Below are positions 14,844 through 22,380 of a DNA stretch of 22,380 nt, one piece after another. A program made the translations under genes and the position numbers. The notes beneath the pieces were generated by a model that saw only the letters and a program-made list of their open reading frames with translations, was not told the origin of the DNA and searched no databases. The stretch spans positions 1 through 22,380 of the IMG/VR virus record IMGVR_UViG_3300037119_000330; one strand, given 5' to 3'. This DNA comes from a virus. The stretch's first letter is position 1. Every line of letters starts with the position of its first letter.

Positions 14844-16688
14844 TTACTTCCTGGTGGGTGGTCGCCATGTGATTGGCTGAAGTGGCATCGAAGGGTTCTG
14901 CGCCTTGAATCCGGTGTTGACCGCGGGGTGGGCGGGCCAGTTGGAGGACGTTTGGCCTCCAGTTGTACCACTCGACGTGTTGGACCCGCCCGACATGCCG
15001 GAGATCACCATGGACCGGTTGTGGAAACTTGTCCCACCCATGAGCGTCGTCGTCACACCCGCCACAGCATCGGCTACGTCCTTTGATCCGTCAGGTGGGT
15101 GATCGATCTTGGGGCCGATGTCTTGAAGGTTACTGATCTCTCGATACAGGATGTCAATGGGGGTCGGATCGCCCGCATTCAACGGCACGAGGTACGGGGG
15201 AATCGCCAGACGCTCTTCGTACATGGCGTCATGAAGATCCTGATAGCCCAACTTGGATCGGTCCATGGACACGATGTCCGTGGCAATCCGTCGCTTCTTC
15301 AACTGCTGCCGGAAATCGGTGGACTCGAAACCATCTGTCGTCGCCTTCGTGATCCGGAAGTGGCGATCATCTCGCAACTTGTAGATGATCCGGCGAATGT
15401 CGCCAAGAATGATCTCCTGACCGGCCGGAGCCTTGATCCACATGACCAGATCGATGCAGATGTACGGCTTCCACTCACCATCGACTTCCACCATCTCAGG
15501 TACGTGCCCCATGGCTAGTCCCAGCCCGTCGCCCTCGTCAGCGAAGGCAATGTCGATGTGAACTGCACGCTTGAGGCCATCGGTAGCAACGAACCAATCA
15601 GCAATACTGTTCAAGTGATCCACGGGACCATCGTTGCGGTTGTAGCGGATGCACCAAGCGTCGCGAGCCAACTCCAACTTCGACGGATCATGGAAGAACG
15701 GAGACTCGATCGACGGGGGCCGACCGGCGAGATCCCGCAAAGCCTTGTGTGGCGAGATCATGAAGTTCTTGCGGTACTCGTTGGGGACCTCGATGATGTG
15801 ATCGGGGAACCCCTTGAACTCAGTCAACTCACGGGTGGTGAACTCAAAGCGCTGCGAGTCGTACCAGAACGAATCACGCTCGCCCGTCATCCGATTCGTA
15901 AACTTCGACCAGCCCAGTGATTCCCAGATCGTGATGCGCGAGACGTAACAGGTCGGGTCCTTGGACATCCTGAGCATCGTCTTGGCGACAAACCCACTCG
16001 GGTGCTTCATCTGACCGATGACGATGAGGAAGCCCCGATGTCCGAACCGGGAAGTCATACGGCCATAGATGGTCGAGTGGCCCTGCTCGGCGTAGTCCTT
16101 GTTCTTGGTGACCCGGTGCGAGTCGGCCTCGTCAAGCACGCCCCCGATGATGTTGTAACCCTCAAAGGTCGTCTCAGCGGAGTCGCCAGGGATGATCCAG
16201 ATGTCCTTGGGGAAGTGGAACTGGCTCTTGAACTTCGGATCAGGAAGGTAGTTCCGCTGGAACCACGGCGAGTGCATGATCCGGGCCGAGATGTCACCGA
16301 AGACCACTTCCTTGGCTTGGTCTTCCGAAGTCGACATCTGCATCAGGGCGATCCTCGATCCCGGCATGAGATCGAAGTAACCCTGGGGGTCCCGCAGGCA
16401 GAGGAGCCAGTGCGTCATGTACGTGACAACGATGGAGGCAATCGTCGTCTTGCCAACACCGATAGCCCCGGTGAACAGAGCCTCGGTGTACTTGGCGATT
16501 CGATCGGGGTTCGACTCCACGCCGAACATCTCCACCAAGATCTTGAGAAGGGCGGGCCTCGTGAACTGGAGGATGTCCAAGTAGTCAGGGCCAAGGAACT
16601 CGACTATCGAGGCAGGGCGCTGCTCGAACTCGGGGTGATCCCGAAGCCAAAGGAACTCAGCGCCGAGGACCGCTGGAGCGTGCGACAT
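14844..16688 (-). CDS. terL: Large terminase subunit (ATPase and nuclease)
   Basis: This 614-residue protein is the DNA packaging motor. Numbered from the ATG at 16688, the Walker A loop is GAIGVGKTT (about 74-82), and Walker B is GGVLDEAD with catalytic Glu187. The C-terminal RNase H-like nuclease has the expected acidic residues: HIDIAFADEGDG (Asp379), ATTDGFES (Asp452) and SKDVADAVAG (Asp537/Asp540). The last 70 residues are Gly/Ser/Thr-rich and low in complexity. A GTG three bases upstream is an alternative start; the ATG is favoured because GAGG lies four bases before it and it overlaps the previous stop as TGATG. It would cut concatemeric phage DNA and drive it through the portal encoded next. 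Confidence 0.96.
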   Translation of the reverse strand: MSHAPAVLGAEFLWLRDHPEFEQRPASIVEFLGPDYLDILQFTRPALLKILVEMFGVESNPDRIAKYTEALFTGAIGVGKTTIASIVVTYMTHWLLCLRDPQGYFDLMPGSRIALMQMSTSEDQAKEVVFGDISARIMHSPWFQRNYLPDPKFKSQFHFPKDIWIIPGDSAETTFEGYNIIGGVLDEADSHRVTKNKDYAEQGHSTIYGRMTSRFGHRGFLIVIGQMKHPSGFVAKTMLRMSKDPTCYVSRITIWESLGWSKFTNRMTGERDSFWYDSQRFEFTTRELTEFKGFPDHIIEVPNEYRKNFMISPHKALRDLAGRPPSIESPFFHDPSKLELARDAWCIRYNRNDGPVDHLNSIADWFVATDGLKRAVHIDIAFADEGDGLGLAMGHVPEMVEVDGEWKPYICIDLVMWIKAPAGQEIILGDIRRIIYKLRDDRHFRITKATTDGFESTDFRQQLKKRRIATDIVSMDRSKLGYQDLHDAMYEERLAIPPYLVPLNAGDPTPIDILYREISNLQDIGPKIDHPPDGSKDVADAVAGVTTTLMGGTSFHNRSMVISGMSGGSNTSSGTTGGQTSSNWPAHPAVNTGFKAQNPSMPLQPITWRPPTRK

Positions 16689-18130
16689 CACGCCTCGATC
16701 GAATCGACATCCAGGATGTCACGACTTCCCATCCGGCCGATGATCGTCTCGACATCGTTGACCGTCGCGTCTTCGATCTTGATGCCTTCCTTCTCCAACT
16801 CGCCCACTACCTTGGCCATCAACTCTTGGGGAGTCGCGTTGGCGACCGCCAACTGGGCCGGTACGCCATTGACAATGTTGATCTTGGCCCCATTGCTCAT
16901 CTGGTACGCCAGGGCCGGGTCCACGAGACGGGCAAGCTGAATGCCACGAGTGAAGAGCGACTCCATTAGCTTGGAGACGTTCGGATCGAGCTTCTCCGCG
17001 CTCTTCTCCTTCTGCATGGCGCTCTCCACGCGCTCGGCGTCTGCCGCCATGATGGAACCAAGCGCGTCGATGATGTCGGTCGAGCGCCGCGTCTTGAACT
17101 TGGCGGCGAGGCCGGTTGCTTCAGATCCGGTCACTATGCACACTGCTCCTGGTCGTGAATATGGGCAGGACGCTACCAGGGAGCAAGTGTCGCACAACCA
17201 CCTATCCCGCGGAAGGACCGGCAAACCCTTGGAAAGTTTGTAGACCGGCTCCTCCAGCGGCTCCCAGTCAACGTCGCTCGGTTCGGTATCTACCGTCTCC
17301 CCGCCCGACCCCTCACCACGGCCTGGCTTCCAAGCGTTGTCATAGTTCATGAACAGCCAGCGGATCGAGCGCAGACTGAACTTGAACGCCTCACGGGACA
17401 ACTTGTGCCTATCGCTGATCGAGAGCACCTCCTCGATGTCCATGCCGATCATGCGCGCCCAGTCCTTGATCCCCTTAGTCAACTCCTGTCCCGGTCGGTA
17501 CTCGTGGCCATTGGGGAGCACCAGGGCGGGCAGCCCGTCGATCCAGCGGGTCCGGATCGGGTGATCGAAGGCATCCACACCAATGCCCATTGTTCGCCGG
17601 AGGCTCTTGCCCGCATGGAAGTGGAAGATCCAGTCAGGATGTCGCGACTTAACCGTGCCGACAGTCTTCATCGCCGCATTCCAGTCGATGTCGGTCGACG
17701 GAGATCCCGTGATGAAGATGCGCTTGGATTGATCCTTGACGATGCGGAACTCCTGACCGTCTCCCGCCATCCGTCCCACGAGATCACCGGGCAGGTTGAG
17801 CTTGTCGTCCAGCTTGTCGTACAAGCTGTAACGCATGTCATTGCTGGCGTCCCAGCACCGGTACACGCCGACAGGATGATGGAAGCGCACGCGGGAAGTG
17901 AACTCCACCGCCATGTTGCTGTCGTACTCGACCAGGATGGCTCGCCAGGCCCGTCCTCGGGAGGCTGCCTCCAACTGCCGCTCGGGGTCGAGCCGCATGT
18001 TGCCCTTGAACTTGTACGTGCGTTCAGAGAAGACGAAGTTCGTGACTCCGTGGTCGAAGGCAATGTCAATCGCCGGTCCAGGGTTCAAGACCCACAGTTC
18101 TCGGGTGCCACTCCAGGGCGTCTCGCTCAT
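16688..18130 (-). CDS. Composite protein upstream of TerL: unknown N-domain plus probable small-terminase-like C-terminal region
   Basis: This 480-residue protein is coupled to the large terminase (TGATG). The C-terminal third carries CDTC...CPYSRPGAVC (Cys313, 316, 322, 331; CX2CX5CX8C), then TRRSTDIIDALGSIMAADAE and LDPNVSKLMESLFTRG. As I remember them, putative small terminase proteins of actinophages share a C-x-x-C...CP-x-Y-x-x-G-x-x-C cluster followed by such a helical region, so a DNA-recognition role is likely but unproven. The N-terminal 265 residues alternate strands and helices like a TIM barrel. They contain GVDAFDHPIRTR (184-195), which faintly recalls the GIDMFD...PTR signature of tRNA-guanine transglycosylases and DpdA DNA 7-deazaguanine enzymes. 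No normal small terminase is seen elsewhere in the window. It has no clear Shine-Dalgarno. Confidence 0.55.
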   Translation of the reverse strand: MSETPWSGTRELWVLNPGPAIDIAFDHGVTNFVFSERTYKFKGNMRLDPERQLEAASRGRAWRAILVEYDSNMAVEFTSRVRFHHPVGVYRCWDASNDMRYSLYDKLDDKLNLPGDLVGRMAGDGQEFRIVKDQSKRIFITGSPSTDIDWNAAMKTVGTVKSRHPDWIFHFHAGKSLRRTMGIGVDAFDHPIRTRWIDGLPALVLPNGHEYRPGQELTKGIKDWARMIGMDIEEVLSISDRHKLSREAFKFSLRSIRWLFMNYDNAWKPGRGEGSGGETVDTEPSDVDWEPLEEPVYKLSKGLPVLPRDRWLCDTCSLVASCPYSRPGAVCIVTGSEATGLAAKFKTRRSTDIIDALGSIMAADAERVESAMQKEKSAEKLDPNVSKLMESLFTRGIQLARLVDPALAYQMSNGAKINIVNGVPAQLAVANATPQELMAKVVGELEKEGIKIEDATVNDVETIIGRMGSRDILDVDSIEA

Positions 18131-18146
18131 GGCGGGAGACTACCGG

Positions 18147-18175
18147 AGACTATTTCAACCGCAAGGCCTTGTAGA
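18147..18175 (-). promoter_or_regulatory. Weak candidate promoter before the packaging genes
   Basis: Minus-strand TCTACA (18175-18170), a 17-base spacer and TAGTCT (18152-18147) lie just upstream of the ATG at 18130. The -35 box matches only four of six consensus bases. GGAGACTA is duplicated here (18135-18142 and 18145-18152), giving a second TAGTCT. The gene lacks a Shine-Dalgarno, so a nearly leaderless transcript is conceivable. Confidence 0.22.
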
Positions 18176-20435
18176 AATCTTCCTGCGGGTACTTCTTGCC
18201 ATCAGGTGAGGCCGGGAGTCCAGCGAAGCCCTCCATCGAGACGTAACAAGTCTTGCAGAACTTCCGCTGACCGGTGTCGCGCTCCAGTTGGATCTCAGCC
18301 ACCTGCCCACTGGTCCGCTCGGCATCGATGAACTTGGCGCGTTCATCGGCATTGAGCCTGCGATAGAACTTGGCCTTGTAGAGATGACTCTTCTCGGGTA
18401 GCTCGTCGTGGTCCTTGTACCACTGCTCGATCCACGCCACGAACTCACTAACGGCATAGTCGGCCTCGCTCGACGCCACATGCTTCATCAGGTGAGCATA
18501 GGCCGGGATCAAGTACGTGTCAGCGAACCGCACGGCGCTGGCGTACGTCGGCCGGTCAACCATCGCCTTGCCGTTGTTGAGCGCCAGGGCAAATGCGATC
18601 TTGAATACGGTGTCCCACAACCGGCCGTAGAGAGGGTGCTCGCGCTGCATCGGGAAGATGCGGTTATGAACCGGCCCAGCCGGATCGTTGCCGTACGCGA
18701 TCGCATCGTCCGTCAGCGGAGCTATCCACTTGACTCCGCGACGGCAGCGCTTCCAGACCGCTTCGAACTCGTCGTAGTAGTCGGGGTCCGGCACCTTCGG
18801 ATTGTCGTGAAGGGGGAACACCGTCCTGCCTCCGAAGATCGGAACGATCCTGCCCATGAACCCACTATGCAGGTCGCCGTTCGCCACCAGATCGCGCAGC
18901 GACCGCTCCTGCGTCGTGAACGTCGCCATGAGGAAGGAATCGGACACTTCATCGATGCCAGAGCCCTTGGTCTGGTGACGTACTGCAATCTTGGGGTTGA
19001 TGCCGGAGTTACGGAAGTCATAGAACGTGATGAGCTTCGACTTGAAGTCCCCACCTGAGCCAGCCCGACGGGTTCGGGAGATGAACTCCGCAAACTCATC
19101 CTCGTGGTACCAGGCCGTCGTCGGAACCTCCAGCTTCATTACCGCATTAGCAGGGTCCTCGATCTCTGTCTTGATCCCATAGACCAGTGCCTCCGGGGAA
19201 CCCATCTGAGGGAGAATCTTCAGCCCCTCGCCGTCGTCGCGACGGAATGGGACCACCGATTCGAAGAGATCGGACATGCGTGACACCGTGAAGGACTTGC
19301 CGGTGCCGGACGGGCCGATCAACAGGGTCATCAAGGCTCCGGAGTGGATGACGCCACCGCCGCCCTCGACGTGGACACACTGACCGGCACACGCGCCGAG
19401 TGCCTGGAGCCCCAGCGCCAGGAAGTACTCCACCGGAGCCCAAGGATAGTGCTCGGTATGATACTTCATCCAACGATCCAAGAAGGTGTCCTCCTCGATC
19501 GCCAAGATCGACCAGTCCATGGGCGGTATCTCGTCAGACTCCTCCTCGGTCTGAAGATCGGACGTGGTGAGCACCAGCCCTCGCTCCATCTGCTCGGTCG
19601 AGATCGTGATTGGCTCACTCGCTTCGGATGAGGGCGGGACGACAGGGATCAACGGCTCATCCGCCAAGGGGTCTACCGGCTCAAAGGTGATCTCCGGAAC
19701 GGGGGCCGGTTCTTCCCGTTCCGGACCATCAGGGCGGGACGATGGCCAATCTTGGTCATCTACCTCGACCATGTACTCGCCATCCGGTGTCTGGACGATG
19801 GCGATTCCAAGCTCCTCGGCCATCTCCACAACGATCTTGCGGAAGTCGGACGACCGATGGAACCCTGACGGGTCCAGCCCGTACTTGCGGGCCGCGTAGA
19901 AGTCGATTACATCCCCACCCGACTCACACTTGCCGCAGTGCCAGAGGTTCTTCTCGCGATTAGCCCAAGCACTCGGATTATTGTCGACGTGGGAATCAAA
20001 GGGACACCTGAACTTGATCCCCTCGATGCGGTTGGCTCGAAGGGGGTGATTCTCGGGCTTCCCCCACTTGCGAACGGCGACGAGGATGCCGACGCGTGAC
20101 TTGATCTCAGGGATGTAGTCCGGACCACGGTTCTCCAACTCCTCGGGCGGTTCAGGCACGTCGGCCAGGAACTCTTCGGGTATCTCGACCGGCGCATGGA
20201 CGGTCGGCGCGTGACTGGCAGCCGACTCGTCGGCTCTGTTCTTGTCGATGACCTGACGGTTCAGGCCGACAAGCTGGAACTTTCTTGCCAATCCACCAGG
20301 GGCGACCCGTTCGCGCCGTTCGGTCTTCTCCGACGACTCGTCTGGACCGTAGAGAGCATCCAGCAATTGCTCTATCTCGGCAGGACCGATCATTCCTTGG
20401 TCGAAGGCAGATGAGATATCATCGAACGGAGTCAT
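18150..20435 (-). CDS. CHC2 zinc-finger / DUF3987-type P-loop ATPase (primase-helicase partner)
   Basis: This 761-residue protein begins [20 protein letters not shown] at an ATG overlapping the HNH stop as ATGA. Residues 141-182 form a CHC2-type zinc finger: Cys144, His149, Cys167 and Cys170, then GGDVIDFYA. Residues 230-305 are Pro/Glu-rich and probably a linker. The ATPase domain has Walker A GPSGTGKS (374-381), a Walker B-like [10 protein letters not shown] (Asp446/Glu447) and a [10 protein letters not shown] segment (525-534) whose Arg could be an arginine finger, as in DUF3987 proteins. Usually the CHC2 finger sits on a DnaG-type primase; here it is joined to the motor while the primase catalytic domain is a separate gene upstream. 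It probably unwinds DNA or loads the primase at forks. Confidence 0.85.
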   Translation of the reverse strand: MTPFDDISSAFDQGMIGPAEIEQLLDALYGPDESSEKTERRERVAPGGLARKFQLVGLNRQVIDKNRADESAASHAPTVHAPVEIPEEFLADVPEPPEELENRGPDYIPEIKSRVGILVAVRKWGKPENHPLRANRIEGIKFRCPFDSHVDNNPSAWANREKNLWHCGKCESGGDVIDFYAARKYGLDPSGFHRSSDFRKIVVEMAEELGIAIVQTPDGEYMVEVDDQDWPSSRPDGPEREEPAPVPEITFEPVDPLADEPLIPVVPPSSEASEPITISTEQMERGLVLTTSDLQTEEESDEIPPMDWSILAIEEDTFLDRWMKYHTEHYPWAPVEYFLALGLQALGACAGQCVHVEGGGGVIHSGALMTLLIGPSGTGKSFTVSRMSDLFESVVPFRRDDGEGLKILPQMGSPEALVYGIKTEIEDPANAVMKLEVPTTAWYHEDEFAEFISRTRRAGSGGDFKSKLITFYDFRNSGINPKIAVRHQTKGSGIDEVSDSFLMATFTTQERSLRDLVANGDLHSGFMGRIVPIFGGRTVFPLHDNPKVPDPDYYDEFEAVWKRCRRGVKWIAPLTDDAIAYGNDPAGPVHNRIFPMQREHPLYGRLWDTVFKIAFALALNNGKAMVDRPTYASAVRFADTYLIPAYAHLMKHVASSEADYAVSEFVAWIEQWYKDHDELPEKSHLYKAKFYRRLNADERAKFIDAERTSGQVAEIQLERDTGQRKFCKTCYVSMEGFAGLPASPDGKKYPQEDFYKALRLK

Positions 20436-20941
20436 GGAGCGCGATTCTTGGCTTGCTCCAGCGATGTTGCCCACCGACAGTTCCCCGGCTCGTAGTTGCC
20501 ATCGTTGTCGATCCGGTCGAGCGACATGCCTTCGGGACGTTCTCCCATGTCGACCAGGAAGTTCTCGAACTTCGCCCAGCGCTCGCAGACAGTAATCTCT
20601 CGCCCTCCGTAACGATGCCATGCAATGCCATTGGGATTACTGCATCGTTGCCTCATTGACTTCCAGGATGAATAAGTCCGAGAAGTCCCGCTTCTGGAAG
20701 TGTGCCCATGAACAGGACGACCCTTGGAATCAGGGTTCCCCGCCAACCCCTGTTCGTGAAGAACACTCATACTCCTCGATGCAACTTCTCGACGCAAACA
20801 CCCACAGGAACGAGTCAATCCGTTCATGAGTGCATACTTGTCAATGCCACGCACGGCACCGCAATCGCACCGGCAAATCCATTTGCGTTGTCGAGTTTCC
20901 GCTTCCAGGACAATCAGTCGTCCGAAGCGTTGACCATTCAT
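20432..20941 (-). CDS. HNH homing-type endonuclease
   Basis: This 169-residue protein has an N-terminal Cys-rich DNA-binding element (WICRCDCG at 21-28, RSCGCL at 45-49), a central [11 protein letters not shown] helix (90-100) and a C-terminal [20 protein letters not shown] nuclease signature (139-158), then LEQAKNR. This combination is typical of free-standing HNH endonucleases of phages, which cut DNA and spread by homing. It overlaps the primase stop (ATGA, 20938-20941) and the ATPase start (ATGA, 20432-20435), so it is cleanly wedged between two replication genes. Two 60-base stretches within it each count 30 G+C, lower than the 35 of 60 I counted in the capsid gene, which suggests acquisition. 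The Shine-Dalgarno is weak; coupling is likely. Confidence 0.9.
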   Translation of the reverse strand: MNGQRFGRLIVLEAETRQRKWICRCDCGAVRGIDKYALMNGLTRSCGCLRREVASRSMSVLHEQGLAGNPDSKGRPVHGHTSRSGTSRTYSSWKSMRQRCSNPNGIAWHRYGGREITVCERWAKFENFLVDMGERPEGMSLDRIDNDGNYEPGNCRWATSLEQAKNRAP

Positions 20942-21801
20942 GCGTCCAGGCCCAGAGCTTCAGCACACTCTCGGAGTGTGTCGAGACTCCTGCGCCGCGG
21001 GAGATCCCAAGGTGGCACCGATCGTTGCAAATCAAGGAAGTAAGTTCGCATGTTGGCCTCCAAGTGCCACCCCAATGGCAGCCTGAGCAAATTGCCCAAG
21101 CTGTCAGGCTCCGAAAGACCGTCCTGTTTGGGGAAGACCTCGATCTCCACCCAGCCCTCAACGTCGTCCGGGGCGTTCTTGTAGAAACTTTCACTCTTGC
21201 GCCAGAACCCGGCGACATTCTCCAGGACGGAGTGTGCCATGGCTCGGGCCTCGACTCCAGGTACCAGATCACCGAACGGCACGATCACGTGCGCTCCGCC
21301 CCCGGTGACGACCGGCAGGACGGGGAGATTCAGCACCTTGTCCACCTGTGCAGCCACTCTCATCGCCGTCTCACGGACAAGACAGCGCGCCCAGCGATGT
21401 GCCTCCATGTCGGGGTCGTGGAGTGCTGCCTCAAGCGGCCCGACACGGGCATCGGGGTCGAGAGTGCCTTCGTAGGCACCCTGAGCCTCCATCCGCTCCA
21501 GTTCGTCAAGGTCACGAACGATGAAGTACGGACCCTCGGGCTTCAGGTCGATATCGAACGCCACGAACTTGCATGTCGACTCACGACTGTGGAGGTAGGT
21601 GCCGAGACACTTGGTATCGAGCAAGTGTGCCCGAAAGTCGCCTTTGGTGAACTTGCTCCGCTGGGCGACCCATCCGGCCGGTCGTGGTGATCCGTCATGG
21701 TGGGTTCCCGCTGGAAGGTATAAGGCCTTCGCGTCACGGCGCGCGACGAGAAGTGCTCCGAGTAGTTGGGCGGCTGCGTCCGCAGATTGCTGCTTGTCCA
21801 T
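20938..21801 (-). CDS. Archaeo-eukaryotic primase (TOTE-type AEP)
   Basis: This 287-residue protein has the hallmarks of an archaeo-eukaryotic primase, as in TOTE conflict systems and phage PrimPol-like proteins. Residues 71-86 give [16 protein letters not shown], with metal ligands Asp83 and Asp85. [11 protein letters not shown] (166-176) contains the nucleotide-binding His171. VEIEVFPKQ (218-226) supplies the third acidic residue, and [12 protein letters not shown] (235-246) is the strongly conserved strand after it. It would lay down primers, and possibly extend DNA, for phage replication. It lacks its own zinc finger and helicase, which are supplied by the gene two steps downstream. The ATG at 21801 has AGGGAG five bases upstream and a consensus promoter about 60 bases upstream. 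Confidence 0.88.
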   Translation of the reverse strand: MDKQQSADAAAQLLGALLVARRDAKALYLPAGTHHDGSPRPAGWVAQRSKFTKGDFRAHLLDTKCLGTYLHSRESTCKFVAFDIDLKPEGPYFIVRDLDELERMEAQGAYEGTLDPDARVGPLEAALHDPDMEAHRWARCLVRETAMRVAAQVDKVLNLPVLPVVTGGGAHVIVPFGDLVPGVEARAMAHSVLENVAGFWRKSESFYKNAPDDVEGWVEIEVFPKQDGLSEPDSLGNLLRLPLGWHLEANMRTYFLDLQRSVPPWDLPRRRSLDTLRECAEALGLDA

Positions 21802-21860
21802 AGGCGCTCCCTGGCGCTCGATTCTCCGGTGGTCCCACCCCTGGAGGGGACGGGACGGTC

Positions 21861-21889
21861 ACACTACTCGCCGCTTCGAAAGGGGTCAA
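21861..21889 (-). promoter_or_regulatory. Promoter P2 for the replication block
   Basis: Minus-strand TTGACC (21889-21884), a spacer of exactly 17 bases and TAGTGT (21866-21861) match the sigma-70/sigma-A type consensus of TTGAC then TAnnnT. A transcript would start near 21854, leaving a leader of about 50 bases before the primase ATG at 21801. It lies just downstream of the hairpin at 21908-21935. Confidence 0.7.
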
Positions 21890-21907
21890 CGTTGGCCGGT
21901 AAACGAG

Positions 21908-21935
21908 CCAGGCCCGCCGGGTGGGGCGGGCCTGG
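21908..21935 (-). terminator. GC-rich 11-bp perfect hairpin, probable terminator
   Basis: CCAGGCCCGCC (21908-21918) is the exact reverse complement of GGCGGGCCTGG (21925-21935), with a 6-base loop. On the minus strand it is followed by CTCGTTTACC, only a short T-run. It stands between the two promoters and would end transcripts from P1 or from the upstream gene before P2. Confidence 0.65.
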
Positions 21936-22017
21936 ACGTTCCCTTTGACAACTCATCGCTTCGGTACTTGGGGGTCCTGTGGGCGATGCGGTTCCCGGAG
22001 CCGTGGACAAGACGGCA
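21908..22017 (-). ncRNA. Candidate small structured RNA between promoter P1 and the hairpin
   Basis: The interval between a consensus promoter (22052-22024) and the GC-rich hairpin (21935-21908) is about 110 bases and holds no ORF with a ribosome binding site. The predicted RNA has a possible CCGT/ACGG stem near its 5' end and a 6-bp CATCGC/GCGATG stem (21988-21983 with 21959-21954), then the terminal hairpin. The 5' end is inferred from the -10 box. It matches no RNA family that I recognise. It could instead be an untranslated leader or read-through spacer. Confidence 0.4.
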
Positions 22018-22023
22018 GCACGA

Positions 22024-22052
22024 ACTCTAGGGGTCTACTTGCATTCTGTCAA
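22024..22052 (-). promoter_or_regulatory. Promoter P1, consensus, directly after a stop codon
   Basis: Minus-strand TTGACA (22052-22047), a spacer of exactly 17 bases and TAGAGT (22029-22024) form the best promoter match in the window. It begins one base after the stop codon of the small acidic gene. Transcription would run into the hairpin at 21908-21935 before reaching any gene. Confidence 0.7.
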
Positions 22053-22053
22053 C

Positions 22054-22377
22054 TCAGTCGAACCGAAATACGTCCTCATCAGGCACTTCCCAGTCGACAA
22101 GCGACTCCTCGTATGCCTCTCGGCGTGGAGTCGCCTCGGCAAAGGACTCGTCGCCCATCAGGGCAGCGACAGATGGGTCCACCCCCAGGTCTGCCTTCTC
22201 GATGCGATCTCGCTCGGCAGCAATGACCGGATGGGTCGGGTCGGTGACGTCGATCGGGTGGCCATCGACGTAGATGATGTTGTCTTCGTCGTGGTCGGGG
22301 ATCTCCTCCTCCGGCTCATCTGCCAGCACAAAGTCCTTGACCTCTTTGAGCGTGATGGACTTGACGAGTCCAATCAT
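22054..22377 (-). CDS. Small acidic protein of unknown function, possibly 5'-truncated by the window
   Basis: This 107-residue protein begins MIGLVKSITLKEVKDFVLAD at an ATG at 22377, three bases from the window edge, so a longer upstream start cannot be excluded. It is rich in Asp and Glu (PEEEIPDHDEDNIIYVDG, then DPTHPVIAAERDRIEKAD). The C-terminus contains RREAYEESL, encoded by the 28-base repeat shared with the capsid-adjacent acidic gene. There is no signal peptide, membrane segment or metal-binding motif, and I do not recognise a family. It is the last gene before the control region at 21802-22053. An acidic regulator or inhibitor is possible but nothing in the sequence shows this. Confidence 0.65.
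   Translation of the reverse strand: MIGLVKSITLKEVKDFVLADEPEEEIPDHDEDNIIYVDGHPIDVTDPTHPVIAAERDRIEKADLGVDPSVAALMGDESFAEATPRREAYEESLVDWEVPDEDVFRFD
22098..22125 (-). repeat. 28-base coding repeat, copy 2 (EAYEESL motif)
   Basis: Partner of 10233-10260, with 25 of 28 bases identical in the same reading frame. It lies near the C-terminus of the small acidic gene. Confidence 0.7.
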
Positions 22378-22380
22378 TCC

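Noticed and set aside
13497-15086. A 529-codon plus-strand open frame
   Set aside because: Antisense to the portal and the end of the large terminase, both firmly identified.
20436-20621. Upstream extension of the zinc-finger/ATPase gene by 62 codons
   Set aside because: It lies wholly within the HNH gene and encodes an Arg-rich shadow; the ATGA junction at 20435 gives a coupled start.
20839-20844. A TTGACA box on the minus strand within the HNH gene
   Set aside because: At spacings of 16 to 19 bases there is no TAnnnT -10 box.
21945-21950. A TTGACA box on the plus strand near the control region
   Set aside because: The hexamer 17 bases downstream is TTGGGG, and no plus-strand gene follows.
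21802-22053. A tRNA gene in the control region
   Set aside because: No cloverleaf with acceptor, anticodon and T arms could be built by eye on either strand; the stems present are short and do not fit.

Overview
The window is a section of a tailed double-stranded DNA bacteriophage (or prophage) with a long, non-contractile, siphovirus-type tail. Every gene I can support is read from the minus strand, so transcription runs from the high-coordinate end to the low-coordinate end. Genes are packed tightly, with many ATGA, TGATG or TAATG junctions. The G+C content is moderately high: 58% in one 60-base stretch I counted, but 50% in two stretches inside the HNH gene. With two TTGAC(A/C)-N17-TAnnnT promoters, this fits a host such as an actinobacterium. 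The host is an inference, because no host gene is present. I see no integrase, repressor, lysis gene, tRNA or CRISPR array here.

Layout in the direction of transcription. (1) 22377-22054: a small acidic protein of unknown role. (2) 22053-21802: a control region with a strong promoter, about 110 bases that could form a structured RNA, a GC-rich hairpin, and a second strong promoter that drives what follows. (3) 21801-18150: a replication block made of an archaeo-eukaryotic primase of the TOTE type, an HNH endonuclease wedged in by 4-base overlaps on both sides, and a CHC2-zinc-finger/P-loop ATPase of the DUF3987 type. (4) 18130-14844: packaging, with an unusual two-part protein that probably includes the small-terminase function, then the large terminase. 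(5) 14840-9826: head genes, namely a DUF935-type portal, a Com-like zinc protein, a protease with a nested scaffold, a decoration protein, the gpE-type major capsid and an acidic Rho-N-like protein. (6) 9821-9766: tandem hairpins between capsid and connector genes. (7) 9768-8128: connector, virion morphogenesis and tail terminator genes. (8) 8131-1: the tail block, with a small coiled-coil protein, the tail tube, tail assembly chaperones joined by a -1 frameshift, a 1793-residue tape measure with a terminal M15-like peptidase, and the start of a minor tail gene that runs off the window.

Working together: the primase and ATPase would start and unwind phage DNA; the terminase would pump it through the portal into a shell built from major capsid on the nested scaffold and matured by the protease; the connectors and tail terminator join head and tail; the frameshifted chaperones load tube protein onto the tape measure, whose C-terminal peptidase could cut the cell wall during DNA entry.

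The points that most deserve a second look are the promoter/structured RNA/hairpin unit at 21908-22052, the composite protein upstream of the large terminase, the three-armed hairpin over the start codon at 9768, and a near-identical 28-base coding repeat shared by two otherwise different acidic proteins 12 kb apart.
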